Part shown: piece by piece, positions 25,576 to 35,317 of the stretch | Position numbering within the stretch: position 1 is the first letter of the stretch | Layout: each line of letters opens with the position of its first letter | Assembly: GCF_005502745.1 (NCBI RefSeq) | Contig: NZ_SCNL01000012.1 | Span: forward strand, 62,001-126,000 | Source: Sphingomonas sp. 3P27F8 | GTDB lineage: Bacteria > Pseudomonadota > Alphaproteobacteria > Sphingomonadales > Sphingomonadaceae | Direction: 5' to 3' | Length of the DNA: 64,000 nucleotides | Program-made: the position numbers and the translations under genes | Notes under the pieces: model-generated | Told to the model about the DNA's origin: nothing | Database searches by the model: none | What the model saw: only the letters and a program-made list of their open reading frames with translations

Positions 25576-25774
25576 GGCTTTGCATAATCATAATACCGGT
25601 CATGCGCGAGAGAGCGAGAATCGGCCGCCGCCTTCGCTTGGTCATGGATGCCCGAATTGATCCTGCGCATTGTGATTTTGGTCTGATGCCATATCGGACA
25701 TGGGGACCAATAAAAAGTTGACCTTGAAACCGCGCCTGTCCGCTATTGGACGATAGGGCGAAGCGGAGATGATC

Positions 25775-27061
25775 ATGTCTGTTGTTTCGGACAAATCAAA
25801 ACGGCATCGCGTCGTGATCGTCGGCGCGGGCTTCGGCGGCCTGTCCGTGGTTAAGAGTCTAAGAGGCGCCGACGTCGACATCACTTTAATCGACCAGCGA
25901 AACCATCATCTCTTCCAGCCCCTACTTTACCAGGTGGCTACTGCATCACTCGCTCCGTCCGAAATCGCATGGCCAATCCGATCGATGGTGCGGCACCGCC
26001 GGGACGTCACGACAATCCTCGCCGCGGTCAGGGGCGTCGACACCACAGCACGTACCGTGCTGTTGGCGGACGGCGAACAGGTGCCCTATGGCTCGTTGAT
26101 CCTCGCAACCGGCGCGCGGCATGGCTACTTCGGCCATGACGAGTGGGAAGCCTGGGCGCCGGGGCTCAAGACGATCGAGGACGCGACGGCGATCCGGGGC
26201 CGTATGCTTGCGGCCTTTGAGGAGGCGGAGCGTGAAACTGATCCAAACCGGCAACAAGCTCTGCTCACCTTCGCGATCGTAGGTGCTGGTCCAACAGGCG
26301 TCGAACTTGCGGGCACCATCGCCGACCTAGCTCATGACACTCTTCCGCGGGACTTCCGTGTGATCAACACCCACCGCACGAGGGTACTTTTGGTGGAAGC
26401 TGGTCAGAAGGTTCTCAATGGATACACCGACCGGCTCTCAAGCTACGCAAAACGGGCGCTGGAAAAACTTGGCGTCGAAATAAGCCTCGGGAAGCCGGTA
26501 ACGAACATCGAAGATGGTGCCATCACGTTCGGAAATCAGCGCGTGGCGGCGAAGACGATCATCTGGGCCGCAGGCGTACGCGCATCGCCCGCCGCAGAAT
26601 GGTTGAAAGTTGCGGCGGATCGCAACGGCAGAATGCTGGTGGAGCCGGACCTGAGCGTTCCTGGCTATCCGGACATCTTTGGTATCGGCGATACCGTTTC
26701 GGTCGGCGCGCCCGATGGCTCAGCTGTGCCTGGCATTGCGCCCGCCGCGAAACAGGAAGGAATATTCGTCGGTCATACGATCCGACGGCGGCTCGCCGGC
26801 GACGAGACGCAAACGTGTTTTCGCTACAGGCATCAAGGTAGTCTTGCCCAAATCGGAAAGCGAAAGGCGGTCGCCGATTTCGGCTGGATCAGCCTTCGTG
26901 GGTCGTCCGCGTGGTGGCTTTGGGGAATTGCTCATATCTATTTTCTTGTGGGCGTGCGGGCACGGCTCAGCGTCGTCCTCAACTGGCTATGGATCTACAC
27001 TGGCAACCAGCGGGCCGCCCGTCTTATCACGACGCCTATTGGCGAAACTCCGCTCGACTGA
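25775..27061 (+). CDS. ndh: Type II NADH:quinone oxidoreductase
   Basis: A 428-residue FAD enzyme that feeds NADH electrons to quinone without pumping protons. The FAD-binding VVIVGAGFGGLS is at residues 12-23. The NADH-binding GAGPTGVELAG lies at about 170. The quinone-site type AAKQEG and the second FAD motif DIFGIGDTVS are at about 300-330, and C-terminal amphipathic hydrophobic segments (WWLWGIAHIYFLVG) give membrane contact. Of two close ATGs, the second (25775) has the correct distance from GGAG. It stands alone, with no operon partner. Length is normal. Confidence 0.9.
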   Translation: MSVVSDKSKRHRVVIVGAGFGGLSVVKSLRGADVDITLIDQRNHHLFQPLLYQVATASLAPSEIAWPIRSMVRHRRDVTTILAAVRGVDTTARTVLLADGEQVPYGSLILATGARHGYFGHDEWEAWAPGLKTIEDATAIRGRMLAAFEEAERETDPNRQQALLTFAIVGAGPTGVELAGTIADLAHDTLPRDFRVINTHRTRVLLVEAGQKVLNGYTDRLSSYAKRALEKLGVEISLGKPVTNIEDGAITFGNQRVAAKTIIWAAGVRASPAAEWLKVAADRNGRMLVEPDLSVPGYPDIFGIGDTVSVGAPDGSAVPGIAPAAKQEGIFVGHTIRRRLAGDETQTCFRYRHQGSLAQIGKRKAVADFGWISLRGSSAWWLWGIAHIYFLVGVRARLSVVLNWLWIYTGNQRAARLITTPIGETPLD

Positions 27062-27272
27062 AGTATCATCACGCCGATGACGGTCTCTACAAAGCGTGCG
27101 GTTGGCGAATGTTCACTTCCGCGGCGTGTTGGCAACGTTTGGGATTGCGACGGATTGCCCGCGAAAAGACGCTCCGGCGATTGGCAACGATCTTTACCGT
27201 AGTAGGCCCATGGAGTCCTGAAGTCTTCCACTGGCAGGATGCGCACGTCGTGTGCGTCGCGAGAATTAGAAT

Positions 27273-27668
27273 TTATGCGGCATGGCGGCGTGCAAAGTGG
27301 GCAAACTCAGCTCCCAGTGTGGGGTCTTTGATCTCGCTGATCAATTCAGCCACAATGTCTTGCAAGAGCTTGCCGGAATGAGGCTCGTGATATGCCATCG
27401 CCCACCCGGCAGTCTGGCGACTATCGACGACCTTGTGGGACAATTTCACTATTGCGAAATGACGGGGGTCTTGACGTATCCTGTCATATATTTGGGCGAC
27501 GCCTTCGGCAGGACCTTCGAGCAGCTGCAGAAAGCGCCGGCCTCCTACGGCCAAGAGACCCGTGACATCGAGCGCCGCATTACTGCGCCGGGCGCGTCGC
27601 AATATATCGTTGAGCTCTTGAGGGTCGAGGACTTGCCGCGCGGTGCTGATATATAAAAGGCGTTCCAC
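27273..27668 (-). CDS. BLUF-domain blue-light sensor protein
   Basis: A 131-residue protein that is almost entirely a BLUF domain, which binds FAD and senses blue light. Tyr6 (LLYIS), Asn30 (RRSNAALDVTGLL) and Gln48 (RFLQLLEG) have exactly the spacing of the photoactive residues in AppA (24 and 18). GTG 27668 has GGGAG five bases upstream and puts the first strand at the N-terminus; an upstream GTG is also in frame. Only a short helical tail follows, so it must signal through a partner. No output gene is adjacent. Confidence 0.88.
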   Translation of the reverse strand: MERLLYISTARQVLDPQELNDILRRARRSNAALDVTGLLAVGGRRFLQLLEGPAEGVAQIYDRIRQDPRHFAIVKLSHKVVDSRQTAGWAMAYHEPHSGKLLQDIVAELISEIKDPTLGAEFAHFARRHAA

Positions 27669-27804
27669 GATAACTCCCGCGAACGCCGACACCGGTAACC
27701 CTCGAGATGTAAGAAACTATAAATGGGCGATTAATCCAGATTAGACCCTGCCCCCTTGTAGAACGAATCGCGATCCGTTTATTTGCTCGCACGACCCGCG
27801 ATTG

Positions 27805-28215
27805 TCAGCGACGTTCCAGAAGTTCGTCGACCGACGCGTCCGCCGACGCTGCATCCTTATCGCCGTGTCCCGCTTCGTTCTCCAGCGCACGGCGGATCGC
27901 ACAGATTTCAGCGTCCGTCAGATGTTCGATTCCAATGAACTCGGGCCGTGCCTTGGGCACTGCGCGCATTAATTCATCGAGCTTCGCCTGAATCGCCGCT
28001 CCATCCCGGTTCTGACTATTCTGGATCAAGAACACGGCGAGAAATGTCAGGACCGTCGTCCCTGTGTTGATCACCAGCTGCCATGTATCCGAATAGTGGA
28101 AGACCGGTCCGGTAACGGCCCAAACGATGCAGCATCCCGTCGCAATCATAAACGCTGCCGGCTGGCCCATCAGGGTCGCACTTTTTGTCGCGATAGCCGT
28201 AAAGAACTTTTCCAT
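27805..28215 (-). CDS. Low-affinity iron permease family protein
   Basis: A 136-residue membrane protein of the low-affinity iron permease (Fet4-like) family in its short bacterial form. Two transmembrane helices are evident (about residues 18-38 and 47-65). They are followed by the family segment FLIQNSQNRDGAAIQAKLDEL and a cytoplasmic tail containing FIGIEHLTDAEI. Iron transport is known for the yeast relative and is only assumed for the bacterial proteins. The gene stands alone. Confidence 0.85.
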   Translation of the reverse strand: MEKFFTAIATKSATLMGQPAAFMIATGCCIVWAVTGPVFHYSDTWQLVINTGTTVLTFLAVFLIQNSQNRDGAAIQAKLDELMRAVPKARPEFIGIEHLTDAEICAIRRALENEAGHGDKDAASADASVDELLERR

Positions 28216-28667
28216 CCTGCCCTCAAGAAATGTGACGCTTGGCCAAGGGACCTCGCGGGCTTATGAAACGCGACGAGCATTACGATCGGCCCTGAGCAGC
28301 ACCAAACGCTGACCTGGTGCGATGGGTCCAAGCAAACCCTCTCCTGCACGCCCAGCAATTCAGCGCCGGTGTTCAACATTCGTCCGGGCATCGACCAGCT
28401 GGTTCGACAGGTACGCACTCCAATGAACAGCTGAGGAGACAGCGATCAGGCCGGCAAACGTGCCGGACCCCTCCTGGCTCGCATCTTCTTTTGATCCGGG
28501 GCTAAGCGCCTGTTTGGCCGCCGCCGAGCAGCGCGGAAGAATCGTTTCAACACAGATTAGAATGCCGGTTTTCACGAGGAACCCGTCTCAAAAGAACGTC
28601 GTTAAAAATAGACGGGTGGCGGTCCCGCAAGTGGCGTCAGCGCCAAGTGCTAATCGGAAAATTGCAT
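28216..28667. other. Intergenic stretch
   Basis: About 450 bases between the divergent permease and small membrane-protein genes. Open frames exist on both strands (for example 28360-28575 minus), but none has a recognised domain or good start signal. No repeats or hairpins of note were seen. Confidence 0.4.
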
Positions 28668-28967
28668 ATGACGTTCATGCTTTTTTTCTGCATCGGGACC
28701 CTGGCCGGGGTCGCAGTGGACAACTTGCTGCCGATGGAACGGCGGCGCCTGTTGGTCGATGCTCAACTTGGCATTCTTGGCGCAATTCTGGCCGGCGTTG
28801 GCGCTGGCCCCGCCTTACTCGAAAGTGGCTATTCGCCGGATCACATCGACGCCGACCTTGTCATGGCAGGTCTAGTTGGAGCAGTTCTTTTACCGGCATC
28901 CGCTCGCCTAGCAGCGAAGTTGCGAAAAGTGATCCGGCGACAGTTACGGAGCGGTGTGTGCACTTGA
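28668..28967 (+). CDS. GlsB/YeaQ-like small membrane protein
   Basis: A 99-residue, three-helix membrane protein similar in size and layout to the GlsB/YeaQ/YmgE (transglycosylase-associated) family. Helix one starts MTFMLFFCIGTLAG; helices two and three (LGILGAILAGVGAG, VMAGLVGAVLLPASA) follow. It has an unusual hydrophilic loop (DNLLPMERRR, ESGYSPDHIDAD). ATG 28668 was chosen over a GTG seven codons upstream because it puts the helix at the N-terminus. Members are often stress-induced; the function is unknown. Confidence 0.6.
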   Translation: MTFMLFFCIGTLAGVAVDNLLPMERRRLLVDAQLGILGAILAGVGAGPALLESGYSPDHIDADLVMAGLVGAVLLPASARLAAKLRKVIRRQLRSGVCT

Positions 28968-29045
28968 AACGGCTTCGTGACACATCCTTCGGACGCTTTA
29001 GAGTTGAGACGTCGTGAAGGGCGAGATCGCTGCTTGCGAGCGAAC

Positions 29046-29771
29046 TCATGGCGTTTGAGGAGTATCGCCCAGATACAGATAATCGTCGGAAAATTCTCCG
29101 AGGGCCGCCAATCGCTCGAAATCAAGGATGGCGATCCTTCTACCTGAAACGTCGAGCCATCCCGACTGCCGCAATTGACGCAGCACGCGATTTACGTGGA
29201 CGGACGTAAGTCCTGTTGCTTCGGCCAGATCTTGCTGGATCAACGGCCAATCAAACGCCCCATCTGTCACACAGCCGACAGCAGCGAGCCGTGTGCATGT
29301 TTCACAAAGAAAATGCGCTACACGACCGGCGGCATCCAATCTGCCCAACCGGAAGATCCACTCGCGATGCAAGGCGGCATCGACCACGGTGGCGAACCAC
29401 AACATACGCCCGAGGTGAGGGAAACGTTCGAGCACCGCAGTGATCTTGTGATGCGGGGCGTAAGCCACCCGACACTCACTCAGGGTTGTAATTTCGTGAT
29501 CGAGCCTTTGAAGCGGGTATCCGTGCAAATCGACGAAATCGCCGGGGGTTTGAAGGCTCAGAAACTGGCGAAATCCATTGCGATCGTCGATGTAGCGGCA
29601 CATGAATCCCGAAATGAGGAAGGTGCTCCGCGAAACCTCCTCCCCTCGTCGGATTATCGTTGTTCGGCGTGGAATGGTGACGGGCGGACTCAGCATTTCC
29701 TCAATGGCCAGCTTTTCCTGGTCGCTCAGTTGAGAGCGACGGCGACCCTGCAGAAAATGCTCACTGATCAT
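29046..29771 (-). CDS. Crp/Fnr family transcription regulator
   Basis: A 241-residue regulator with an N-terminal cyclic-nucleotide-binding-like domain (about residues 25-140) and a C-terminal winged helix (about 155-225, with LIQQDLAEATGLTSVHVNRVLRQL given in part). The sensory domain lacks the cysteine set of FNR and the clear cAMP pocket of CRP; it carries FRQFLSLQTPGDFVD. This subtype is abundant in sphingomonads and its ligands are unknown. It stands alone, so its targets cannot be inferred from position. Confidence 0.87.
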   Translation of the reverse strand: MISEHFLQGRRRSQLSDQEKLAIEEMLSPPVTIPRRTTIIRRGEEVSRSTFLISGFMCRYIDDRNGFRQFLSLQTPGDFVDLHGYPLQRLDHEITTLSECRVAYAPHHKITAVLERFPHLGRMLWFATVVDAALHREWIFRLGRLDAAGRVAHFLCETCTRLAAVGCVTDGAFDWPLIQQDLAEATGLTSVHVNRVLRQLRQSGWLDVSGRRIAILDFERLAALGEFSDDYLYLGDTPQTP

Positions 29772-29975
29772 GTTGCAATGCTGCCTGTATTGTCAGCGGT
29801 CGGCGATCCAGTTGCGAGAGACCGCGCGTCCCGCCCGGTTAACTGGGCTGCCACCTTCGCGGAGGCTGGCGCGTGATTGCATACGTGAAGGTATTTTCGA
29901 GGTAACCGGATGGCACCATGCGAGTTGGAAACATCGAAGCCCTTGGCGGCGATTCTTCATACCCGAGCCTCTTCA

Positions 29976-30176
29976 ATGGTCGAAACGAACGACGTCCCCG
30001 CCAGCAACGACAAAACCGGCCTTGCCGATTCACTGCGCGAACATTTCTCGGGCGATGCGTCTCTGCTGGAAAAGGTACAAAGCTTTGCCAAAGCCCGCCC
30101 ATGGGCGAGCGGCTTACTTGTCGGGGTAGCGGGCCTATTGCTGGCGGGTTCGCTTCGCGGAAAGAACAAACGTTAG
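29976..30176 (+). CDS. Small membrane-anchored protein
   Basis: A 66-residue protein with a hydrophilic N-terminal half (SLREHFSGDASLLEKV) and one C-terminal transmembrane helix (PWASGLLVGVAGLLLAGS) ending in a basic tail. The layout recalls DUF883/ElaB-type ribosome-associated anchors but is shorter. The start at ATG 29976 lacks a strong ribosome site. The function is unknown. Confidence 0.5.
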   Translation: MVETNDVPASNDKTGLADSLREHFSGDASLLEKVQSFAKARPWASGLLVGVAGLLLAGSLRGKNKR

Positions 30177-30238
30177 GGAGGCTTCGCTGCTTTCCATGTC
30201 GTAGATCGTAAGAAGCCATGTTGAGCCCGACCCGACTG

Positions 30239-30544
30239 TCAGCTTGCTACTGCTTCGCCGACGATGCGCTCGACGCTTGTGGCGGCGGCCTCCCCAGTTA
30301 GCGGTAGGGAGGCCAGTTCTCGTTTCGCCGCTCGACCGGCCGCTGATCCCGCGCTACGCAACCCATCGCTGAGCAGGAGGCCAAGCGGCCTCAGCCAACG
30401 TCGTTCCGCCCCGATCAGCGGCAAGGCGCTAGCAGCGACAAGCCCTGCCGAGGCTGCCGCACCGAGAATGATCAAAGGCCTCGCCGCGATCGGGCCCTGC
30501 CCGGCCAGTGCGCCAACTTCTTCGAACTCTCCACGGTTGGACAT
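30239..30544 (-). CDS. Hypothetical small membrane protein
   Basis: A 101-residue protein with a hydrophobic segment around residues 25-45 (PLIILGAAASAGLVAASALPL) and an alanine-rich helical C-terminus. ATG 30544 is six bases from GGAG; two in-frame ATGs upstream are too close to it. No domain is recognised. It lies among small stress-type genes. Confidence 0.55.
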   Translation of the reverse strand: MSNRGEFEEVGALAGQGPIAARPLIILGAAASAGLVAASALPLIGAERRWLRPLGLLLSDGLRSAGSAAGRAAKRELASLPLTGEAAATSVERIVGEAVAS

Positions 30545-30609
30545 CATGATCTCCATTTAGCTCGATCGCGATGATCGTTTCGGTGCGCCCATGCGGACCG
30601 ACGCGACCC

Positions 30610-30849
30610 TCAGTCCAGGGTAGCGACGACGTCGCCGAAGGTAACCGTCGTCACCGTGTCGCCAGCTTCGTTGGCGACGACGATACGATGAGAGCGCACG
30701 AGGTGGCGATGCTTACGAACGGAATCTGCCGCCTGTATCGCCACCTCTTCTTCCGCGAGAGCGGTTGCGGCACTGTCATCGGCGCACTCGGTTCCCTCTT
30801 CGTCGCTGGTGACTTCGTCGTTGTAGAGGTGGAAAAAGTATCTCGGCAT
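30610..30849 (-). CDS. DUF6894 family protein
   Basis: A 79-residue protein beginning MPRYFFHLYNDEVTSDEEG, which is the standard opening of the DUF6894 family, widespread in small copies in alphaproteobacteria. Two acidic stretches and a C-terminal strand pattern (IVVANEAGDTVTTVTFGD) complete the fold. The role of the family is unknown. Confidence 0.85.
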   Translation of the reverse strand: MPRYFFHLYNDEVTSDEEGTECADDSAATALAEEEVAIQAADSVRKHRHLVRSHRIVVANEAGDTVTTVTFGDVVATLD

Positions 30850-31006
30850 ATCAGGCTAATTCGTCTGCCACGAAATGGTTGCGCGGTATGTGGCAATCCT
30901 GACTTGGGTTAGTCATTTTCGACGTGGCGAGGTCGCGCTGACAACGTCTCGCATTAGTTTGGGTAGAAGTCCTGCGACCAACGCGTGCCGCGCGCGTTTG
31001 GGCAAG

Positions 31007-31312
31007 ATGGACGCTCCCATCGAGCACTGGATGAGACGGATGGAAGATGCTTCGCGCGCCCTCGATTTCGAGGAGGCGCAACGATGCCGTGACCGGATCA
31101 GTCTGCTGCGTGGCGGCGCGGCACCCGACGCTGTCGAGCAAGCGGACATCGTCGGCTTGGCCCGCTTGCGACCCGGCGCAATGGGACTCGGCACGAACCA
31201 ACCACGCATCGCATCCCCGAAGGGATGGCGACCACCACCCAAGCCGGACCCGATGACTCTCGGGCGTAATCGGCGCCGACCGGCATCGAGAAAGGGTCCC
31301 ACAGACAAATGA
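31007..31312 (+). CDS. UVR-motif (UvrB/UvrC) small protein
   Basis: A 101-residue protein whose N-terminal part is a UvrB/UvrC motif (RMEDASRALDFEEAQRCRDR, residues about 9-28), the helical hairpin by which UvrB and UvrC interact. The rest is basic and proline-rich and probably disordered. No nuclease domain is present, so it is not UvrB or UvrC itself. Its stop overlaps the start of the GFA gene (ATGA). A stress or protein-binding role, as for McsA-type UVR proteins, is possible. Confidence 0.7.
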   Translation: MDAPIEHWMRRMEDASRALDFEEAQRCRDRISLLRGGAAPDAVEQADIVGLARLRPGAMGLGTNQPRIASPKGWRPPPKPDPMTLGRNRRRPASRKGPTDK

Positions 31313-31755
31313 AAGGGCGGGCGCTCGATGGTGGCTGCTTATGCGGCGCGGTGCGATATCACTTGCGCGGGGACCCCTACGACACGGGTTGGTGCCATTG
31401 CCGGATTTGCCAGCATCTCTCGGGGTCGGGCGGAATGGCGTTCACGACAGTCGCGTTCGACCAGTTTGTGATCGAGCACGGTGCAGGCCGCCTCGGTCGC
31501 CATGCCTCGACACCGTTCGGCGAACGGTGCTTCTGCATCGACTGCGGCAGCCCGCTCACCATTCACGTCAGCCATCAAGCGAACGAGATCGACATCGCCG
31601 TCGGATCGCTTGACGATCCTGCCCTGGTGGCACCGGGCTTTCATCTGTTTGCCAAACAGGCTCGCCCCTGGATGCTGCCGGACGATGGCCTGCCTCGCTA
31701 CGATGGGCTTCGTCCCGAGACGCGTGGCCTGAGGCAAGGACAGACCGAGCTCTAG
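31309..31755 (+). CDS. GFA family zinc protein
   Basis: A 148-residue protein of the glutathione-dependent formaldehyde-activating (GFA/CENP-V) family. Zinc ligands are visible as CLCG near residue 10, CHCRIC near 29-34, and CFCIDCGSPL near 75. Despite the name, enzyme activity is not shown for most members. It is translationally coupled to the UVR-motif gene. Its C-terminus ends 17 bases before the convergent gene below. Confidence 0.85.
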   Translation: MKGRALDGGCLCGAVRYHLRGDPYDTGWCHCRICQHLSGSGGMAFTTVAFDQFVIEHGAGRLGRHASTPFGERCFCIDCGSPLTIHVSHQANEIDIAVGSLDDPALVAPGFHLFAKQARPWMLPDDGLPRYDGLRPETRGLRQGQTEL

Positions 31756-31772
31756 TCAGCACGGAGCGACGG

Positions 31773-32060
31773 TCACGCTGACGGGTCGCGCAACGCGCCC
31801 GCCAGCCGCAATTGGCGGACGATCCCGTTGAATCCGGCGGTGCACCCCTGCGCTCGCCCAATGGCATTTTCCGTCGCCGCCGCATCCCAGAACATTTCGA
31901 GCGGCCAGCGGTCGGGACAATGCTGGAGCAGGCAGCGCAGGGCGAGACGTACCTCGATCGTGTCGACGCGATCCGTGGTTGAGCGAACCATGGCAGCGCG
32001 AAGGATCCGCAGGGCAAGGTCGACGATAACGTGCTGATGATGCGACAGTGATCGATCCAT
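31773..32060 (-). CDS. Hypothetical protein coupled to dnaE2
   Basis: A 95-residue protein without a recognised domain. Its ATG shares one base with the dnaE2 stop (TGATG), so it is the fourth gene of the imuA-imuB-dnaE2 operon and should be SOS-induced with it. Features are an N-terminal histidine pair, helical segments (VIVDLALRILRAAM, IEVRLALRCLLQHC), and a C-terminal half with FWDAAATENAIGRA. It has no signal or membrane segment. Whether it takes part in mutagenesis is unknown. Confidence 0.7.
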   Translation of the reverse strand: MDRSLSHHQHVIVDLALRILRAAMVRSTTDRVDTIEVRLALRCLLQHCPDRWPLEMFWDAAATENAIGRAQGCTAGFNGIVRQLRLAGALRDPSA

Positions 32061-35000
32061 CAATGAAAATCATGGCTGCGGACCTTGATCAGGTCTTCCG
32101 GGTCCGCGCCGCCTGCAAAAGGCGGATGGTAATGCGCCGCCGGCCGCGGCACCCAGCCACCCTCGCCGCGATCGGGCGAGCCTCCGTGCGTCGCGCCGTC
32201 GCCACGGCCCGGGCGGTGCGGGAACGCCATCGCCCCGATCTGCCGCAGCATCGGCGTCAGGTCGGTGATGCGGTCGACGATGACGTGGATCACCTCGCCT
32301 TCCTTTTGCAGACGGCCCTTCAGACTGACCATCGAGGAGGACATGACAATGCGGCGGTATTTCTCGAACCGGTCGGGCCAGATGATGCCCTGCGCGACCC
32401 CGGTCTCGTCTTCGATCGTGATGAACAGAACGCCTTTGGCGCTGCCCGGCTTCTGGCGGACGAGGATGACGCCGGCGACCTCGACATGCCGTCCATCCTT
32501 GGTCGACAGCAGATCGCCGCACCGCACGATCTTCCGGGCCGTCAGCGCGTCGCGCAGGAACGACACCGGGTGCGCGCGAAGCGACAGTTGCGTCGTGCGA
32601 TAATCCTCCACGACCTCGCGGCCATCGGTCATCGGTGCGAGCGCGACCGACGGTTCCAGCCCCTCCGCACTAAAGGCAAGCTCGCGTTCGTCGGCGGCAG
32701 CGAACAAAGGTAGCGGTGCCTCGCCGAGTCCGCGCACCTTCCAGAGCCCTTGCCGGCGATCATGCGCCAACGAATGAAAGGCATCCGCCTCCGCCAGCCG
32801 TTCGATGGCCGCGCGCGGCACGCCGGCACGCCGCCACACTTCCTCGATCGAACCGTAATCAGCATCGCCCCGCGCCGAGACGATCGCCGCGCCATGGACG
32901 TTGGCGAGGCTGCGGACCTGACGGAACCCGAGCCGGACCGCGAGACGATTGCCCGCCGGTTCGAGCGTGCAGTCCCAGCGGCTGGCGTTGATGCACACCG
33001 GCAGAACCTCGACACCGTGCGCTTGCGCATCCTGGACAATCTGCGCGGGTGCGTAGAACCCCATCGGCTGGGCATTGAGAAGCGCCGCACAGAAGACATC
33101 TGGGTGATGGTGCTTCATCCAGGATGAAGCGTAGGCGATCTTGGCGAACGAAGCAGCGTGGCTCTCGGGGAAACCGTAGCTGCCGAACCCCTCGATCTGC
33201 TTGAACGTGCGTTCGGCGAAGTCCTGAGGATACCCGCGCGCGACCATGCCGCCGACCAATTTGTCGTAGAAATGGCCGACGCCGCCCGTGAGCTTGAAGG
33301 TCGACATGGCGCGTCGGAGCTGGTCCGCCTCTGCGGCCGTGAACCCGGCGCCTACGATCGCGACCTTCATCGCCTGTTCCTGGAACAGCGGGACGCCGAG
33401 CGTCTTCTCGAGCACCGCGCGAAGCTCGGGCTTGGGATATTCGGGGCGCTCCTTGCCTTCGCGACGGCGAAGATAGGGATGGACCATGTCGCCCTGGATC
33501 GGGCCGGGCCGGACGATCGCGACCTCGATCACGAGATCGTAGAATTGCTTGGGCTTCATGCGCGGCAGCATCGACATCTGCGCGCGGCTCTCGATCTGAA
33601 AGACGCCGAGCGTGTCGGCCTTCTGGATCATCCTGTAGACGTCCGGGTCGTCGTCCTGGAGATCCGCCATCGTGACGCGGACCCCCTTGTCTGCCTCGAG
33701 CATGTTGAAGGCACGGTTCATGCAGCCGAGCATGCCGAGGCCGAGCACGTCGACCTTCATGAACTTCAAGGCGTCGATGTCGTCCTTGTCCCATTCGATG
33801 ACCTGGCGGTCCGCCATCGCAGCGGGTTCGATCGGCACCAGATCGTCGAGGCGGTCATGGGTCAGGACAAATCCGCCGGGATGTTGCGACAGATGGCGCG
33901 GCGTGCCGATCAACTTGCTGGCAAGATCGAGCGCGAGGCGCAGCCTGCGGTCCCCGAGGTTGAGGTTGAGCTCCCTCGCCTGTTTCTCGCCGACCCCCTC
34001 GACCGACCATCCCCAGACCAGCCCGGACAGCGATGCGGTCAGATCCTCGGGCAACCCCAGCGCCTTCCCAACCTCGCGGATCGCACCGCGCGCGCGGAAG
34101 CGGCTGACGACGGCAGTGAGCGCGGAGCGGTCGCGCCCATAGGTTTGGTAGATCCACTGAATGATTTCCTCGCGCCGCTCATGCTCGAAATCCACGTCGA
34201 TGTCGGGCGGCTCGGGACGCTCTCCCGAGACGAACCGTTCAAACAGCAATTCGTGCTTGATCGGATCAATGGAGGTAATCCCCAGCACGAAGCAAACACA
34301 GCTATTGGCCGCCGAGCCGCGCCCCTGGCACAGGATCCCGCGCCGCCGCGCTTCCTGTACGATTGCATTCACGGTCAGAAAGTAAGGCGCATACTTAAGC
34401 TTTCCGATCAGCGCGAGTTCGTGGTCGATCTGGGCGGTGTGGGCTTGGGGAACACCGTCCGGAAACATCCGCTCGGCCGCTTCACGCGATAGCCGTTCCA
34501 GCGCTTCCTGCGCGCTCAGCCCCTCAAGCACCCGCTCGTGCGGATATTGATAACTGAGTTCACCCAGATCGAACGTGCACGCGGCCGCAATATCCGAGGT
34601 CGCGTGGATCGCGTCTGGAAAGTCGGCGAACCGGCGCTCCATCTCGTCCGGCGACTTCAGGTGCCGGTCGCCATGCCGCTCGCGGCGGAACCCCAGCCGG
34701 TCGATCGTCGTCCCTTCGCGGATCGCGGTGACGACGTCCTGCAGCAACCGCGCTTCGGGTGCGTGGTACAGCACGTCGCCGGTCGCGACCGCGCGAACGC
34801 CCGCGCGCCGTGCCTGATCGGCAACGCCGTGCAGGCGCACCATGTCGTCGGGGCGGCGGCGGAAGGTCAGTGCGCAATGCCCGCGCGGTCCGAATACGTC
34901 GCGCAGATCGATAAGGTCATGCGCCAATGCAGCGCCCAGGAGGTCGGGCAGCAGGATCGCGATCAACCCGTCGGACCAGTCGGCCACGTCCGACCAACGC

Positions 35001-35317
35001 AGGTCGCACCCGCCCTTCCCCGCCCGCGTCTTGCCCACCGTCAACAGTCGCGTCAGGTGCGACCAGGCGGTGCGATCGGTCGGATAGAGCAGCAGGCTGC
35101 GGCCATCGTCGAGTAGGACGCGTGCGCCAGGGATCAATCGGACCTTGGTCGCCTTTTGTCCTTCCCAGCCCCGCACCATACCGGCGACCGTACCAAGATC
35201 GGTCAGCCCGAGCGCCGAATGGCCGAGCAAGGCGGCCGCCGCGAACAGTTCCTCCGGGGCCGACGCGCCGCGCAGGAACGAGAAATGGCTGGTGACCTGG
35301 AGCTCCACATAGGTCAT
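32060..35317 (-). CDS. dnaE2: Error-prone DNA polymerase III alpha subunit (DnaE2/ImuC)
   Basis: A 1085-residue C-family DNA polymerase, the catalytic member of the SOS mutasome that copies past damage. An N-terminal PHP domain begins [15 protein letters not shown]. Catalytic aspartates lie in [15 protein letters not shown] (about residue 390). The finger region with [10 protein letters not shown] and the C-terminal OB fold ([18 protein letters not shown]) are in place. ATG 35317 overlaps the imuB stop as ATGA and fixes the start. Expression should follow the LexA box upstream of imuA. Confidence 0.95.
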   Translation of the reverse strand: MTYVELQVTSHFSFLRGASAPEELFAAAALLGHSALGLTDLGTVAGMVRGWEGQKATKVRLIPGARVLLDDGRSLLLYPTDRTAWSHLTRLLTVGKTRAGKGGCDLRWSDVADWSDGLIAILLPDLLGAALAHDLIDLRDVFGPRGHCALTFRRRPDDMVRLHGVADQARRAGVRAVATGDVLYHAPEARLLQDVVTAIREGTTIDRLGFRRERHGDRHLKSPDEMERRFADFPDAIHATSDIAAACTFDLGELSYQYPHERVLEGLSAQEALERLSREAAERMFPDGVPQAHTAQIDHELALIGKLKYAPYFLTVNAIVQEARRRGILCQGRGSAANSCVCFVLGITSIDPIKHELLFERFVSGERPEPPDIDVDFEHERREEIIQWIYQTYGRDRSALTAVVSRFRARGAIREVGKALGLPEDLTASLSGLVWGWSVEGVGEKQARELNLNLGDRRLRLALDLASKLIGTPRHLSQHPGGFVLTHDRLDDLVPIEPAAMADRQVIEWDKDDIDALKFMKVDVLGLGMLGCMNRAFNMLEADKGVRVTMADLQDDDPDVYRMIQKADTLGVFQIESRAQMSMLPRMKPKQFYDLVIEVAIVRPGPIQGDMVHPYLRRREGKERPEYPKPELRAVLEKTLGVPLFQEQAMKVAIVGAGFTAAEADQLRRAMSTFKLTGGVGHFYDKLVGGMVARGYPQDFAERTFKQIEGFGSYGFPESHAASFAKIAYASSWMKHHHPDVFCAALLNAQPMGFYAPAQIVQDAQAHGVEVLPVCINASRWDCTLEPAGNRLAVRLGFRQVRSLANVHGAAIVSARGDADYGSIEEVWRRAGVPRAAIERLAEADAFHSLAHDRRQGLWKVRGLGEAPLPLFAAADERELAFSAEGLEPSVALAPMTDGREVVEDYRTTQLSLRAHPVSFLRDALTARKIVRCGDLLSTKDGRHVEVAGVILVRQKPGSAKGVLFITIEDETGVAQGIIWPDRFEKYRRIVMSSSMVSLKGRLQKEGEVIHVIVDRITDLTPMLRQIGAMAFPHRPGRGDGATHGGSPDRGEGGWVPRPAAHYHPPFAGGADPEDLIKVRSHDFH

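Noticed and set aside
28360..28575. A 71-codon minus-strand frame in the permease/membrane-protein gap
   Set aside because: No recognised domain, no good ribosome site, and unremarkable codon use. It may be real, but the sequence does not support it.
33158..34492. A 444-codon plus-strand frame inside dnaE2
   Set aside because: It is the antisense of a conserved polymerase region and has typical shadow composition.
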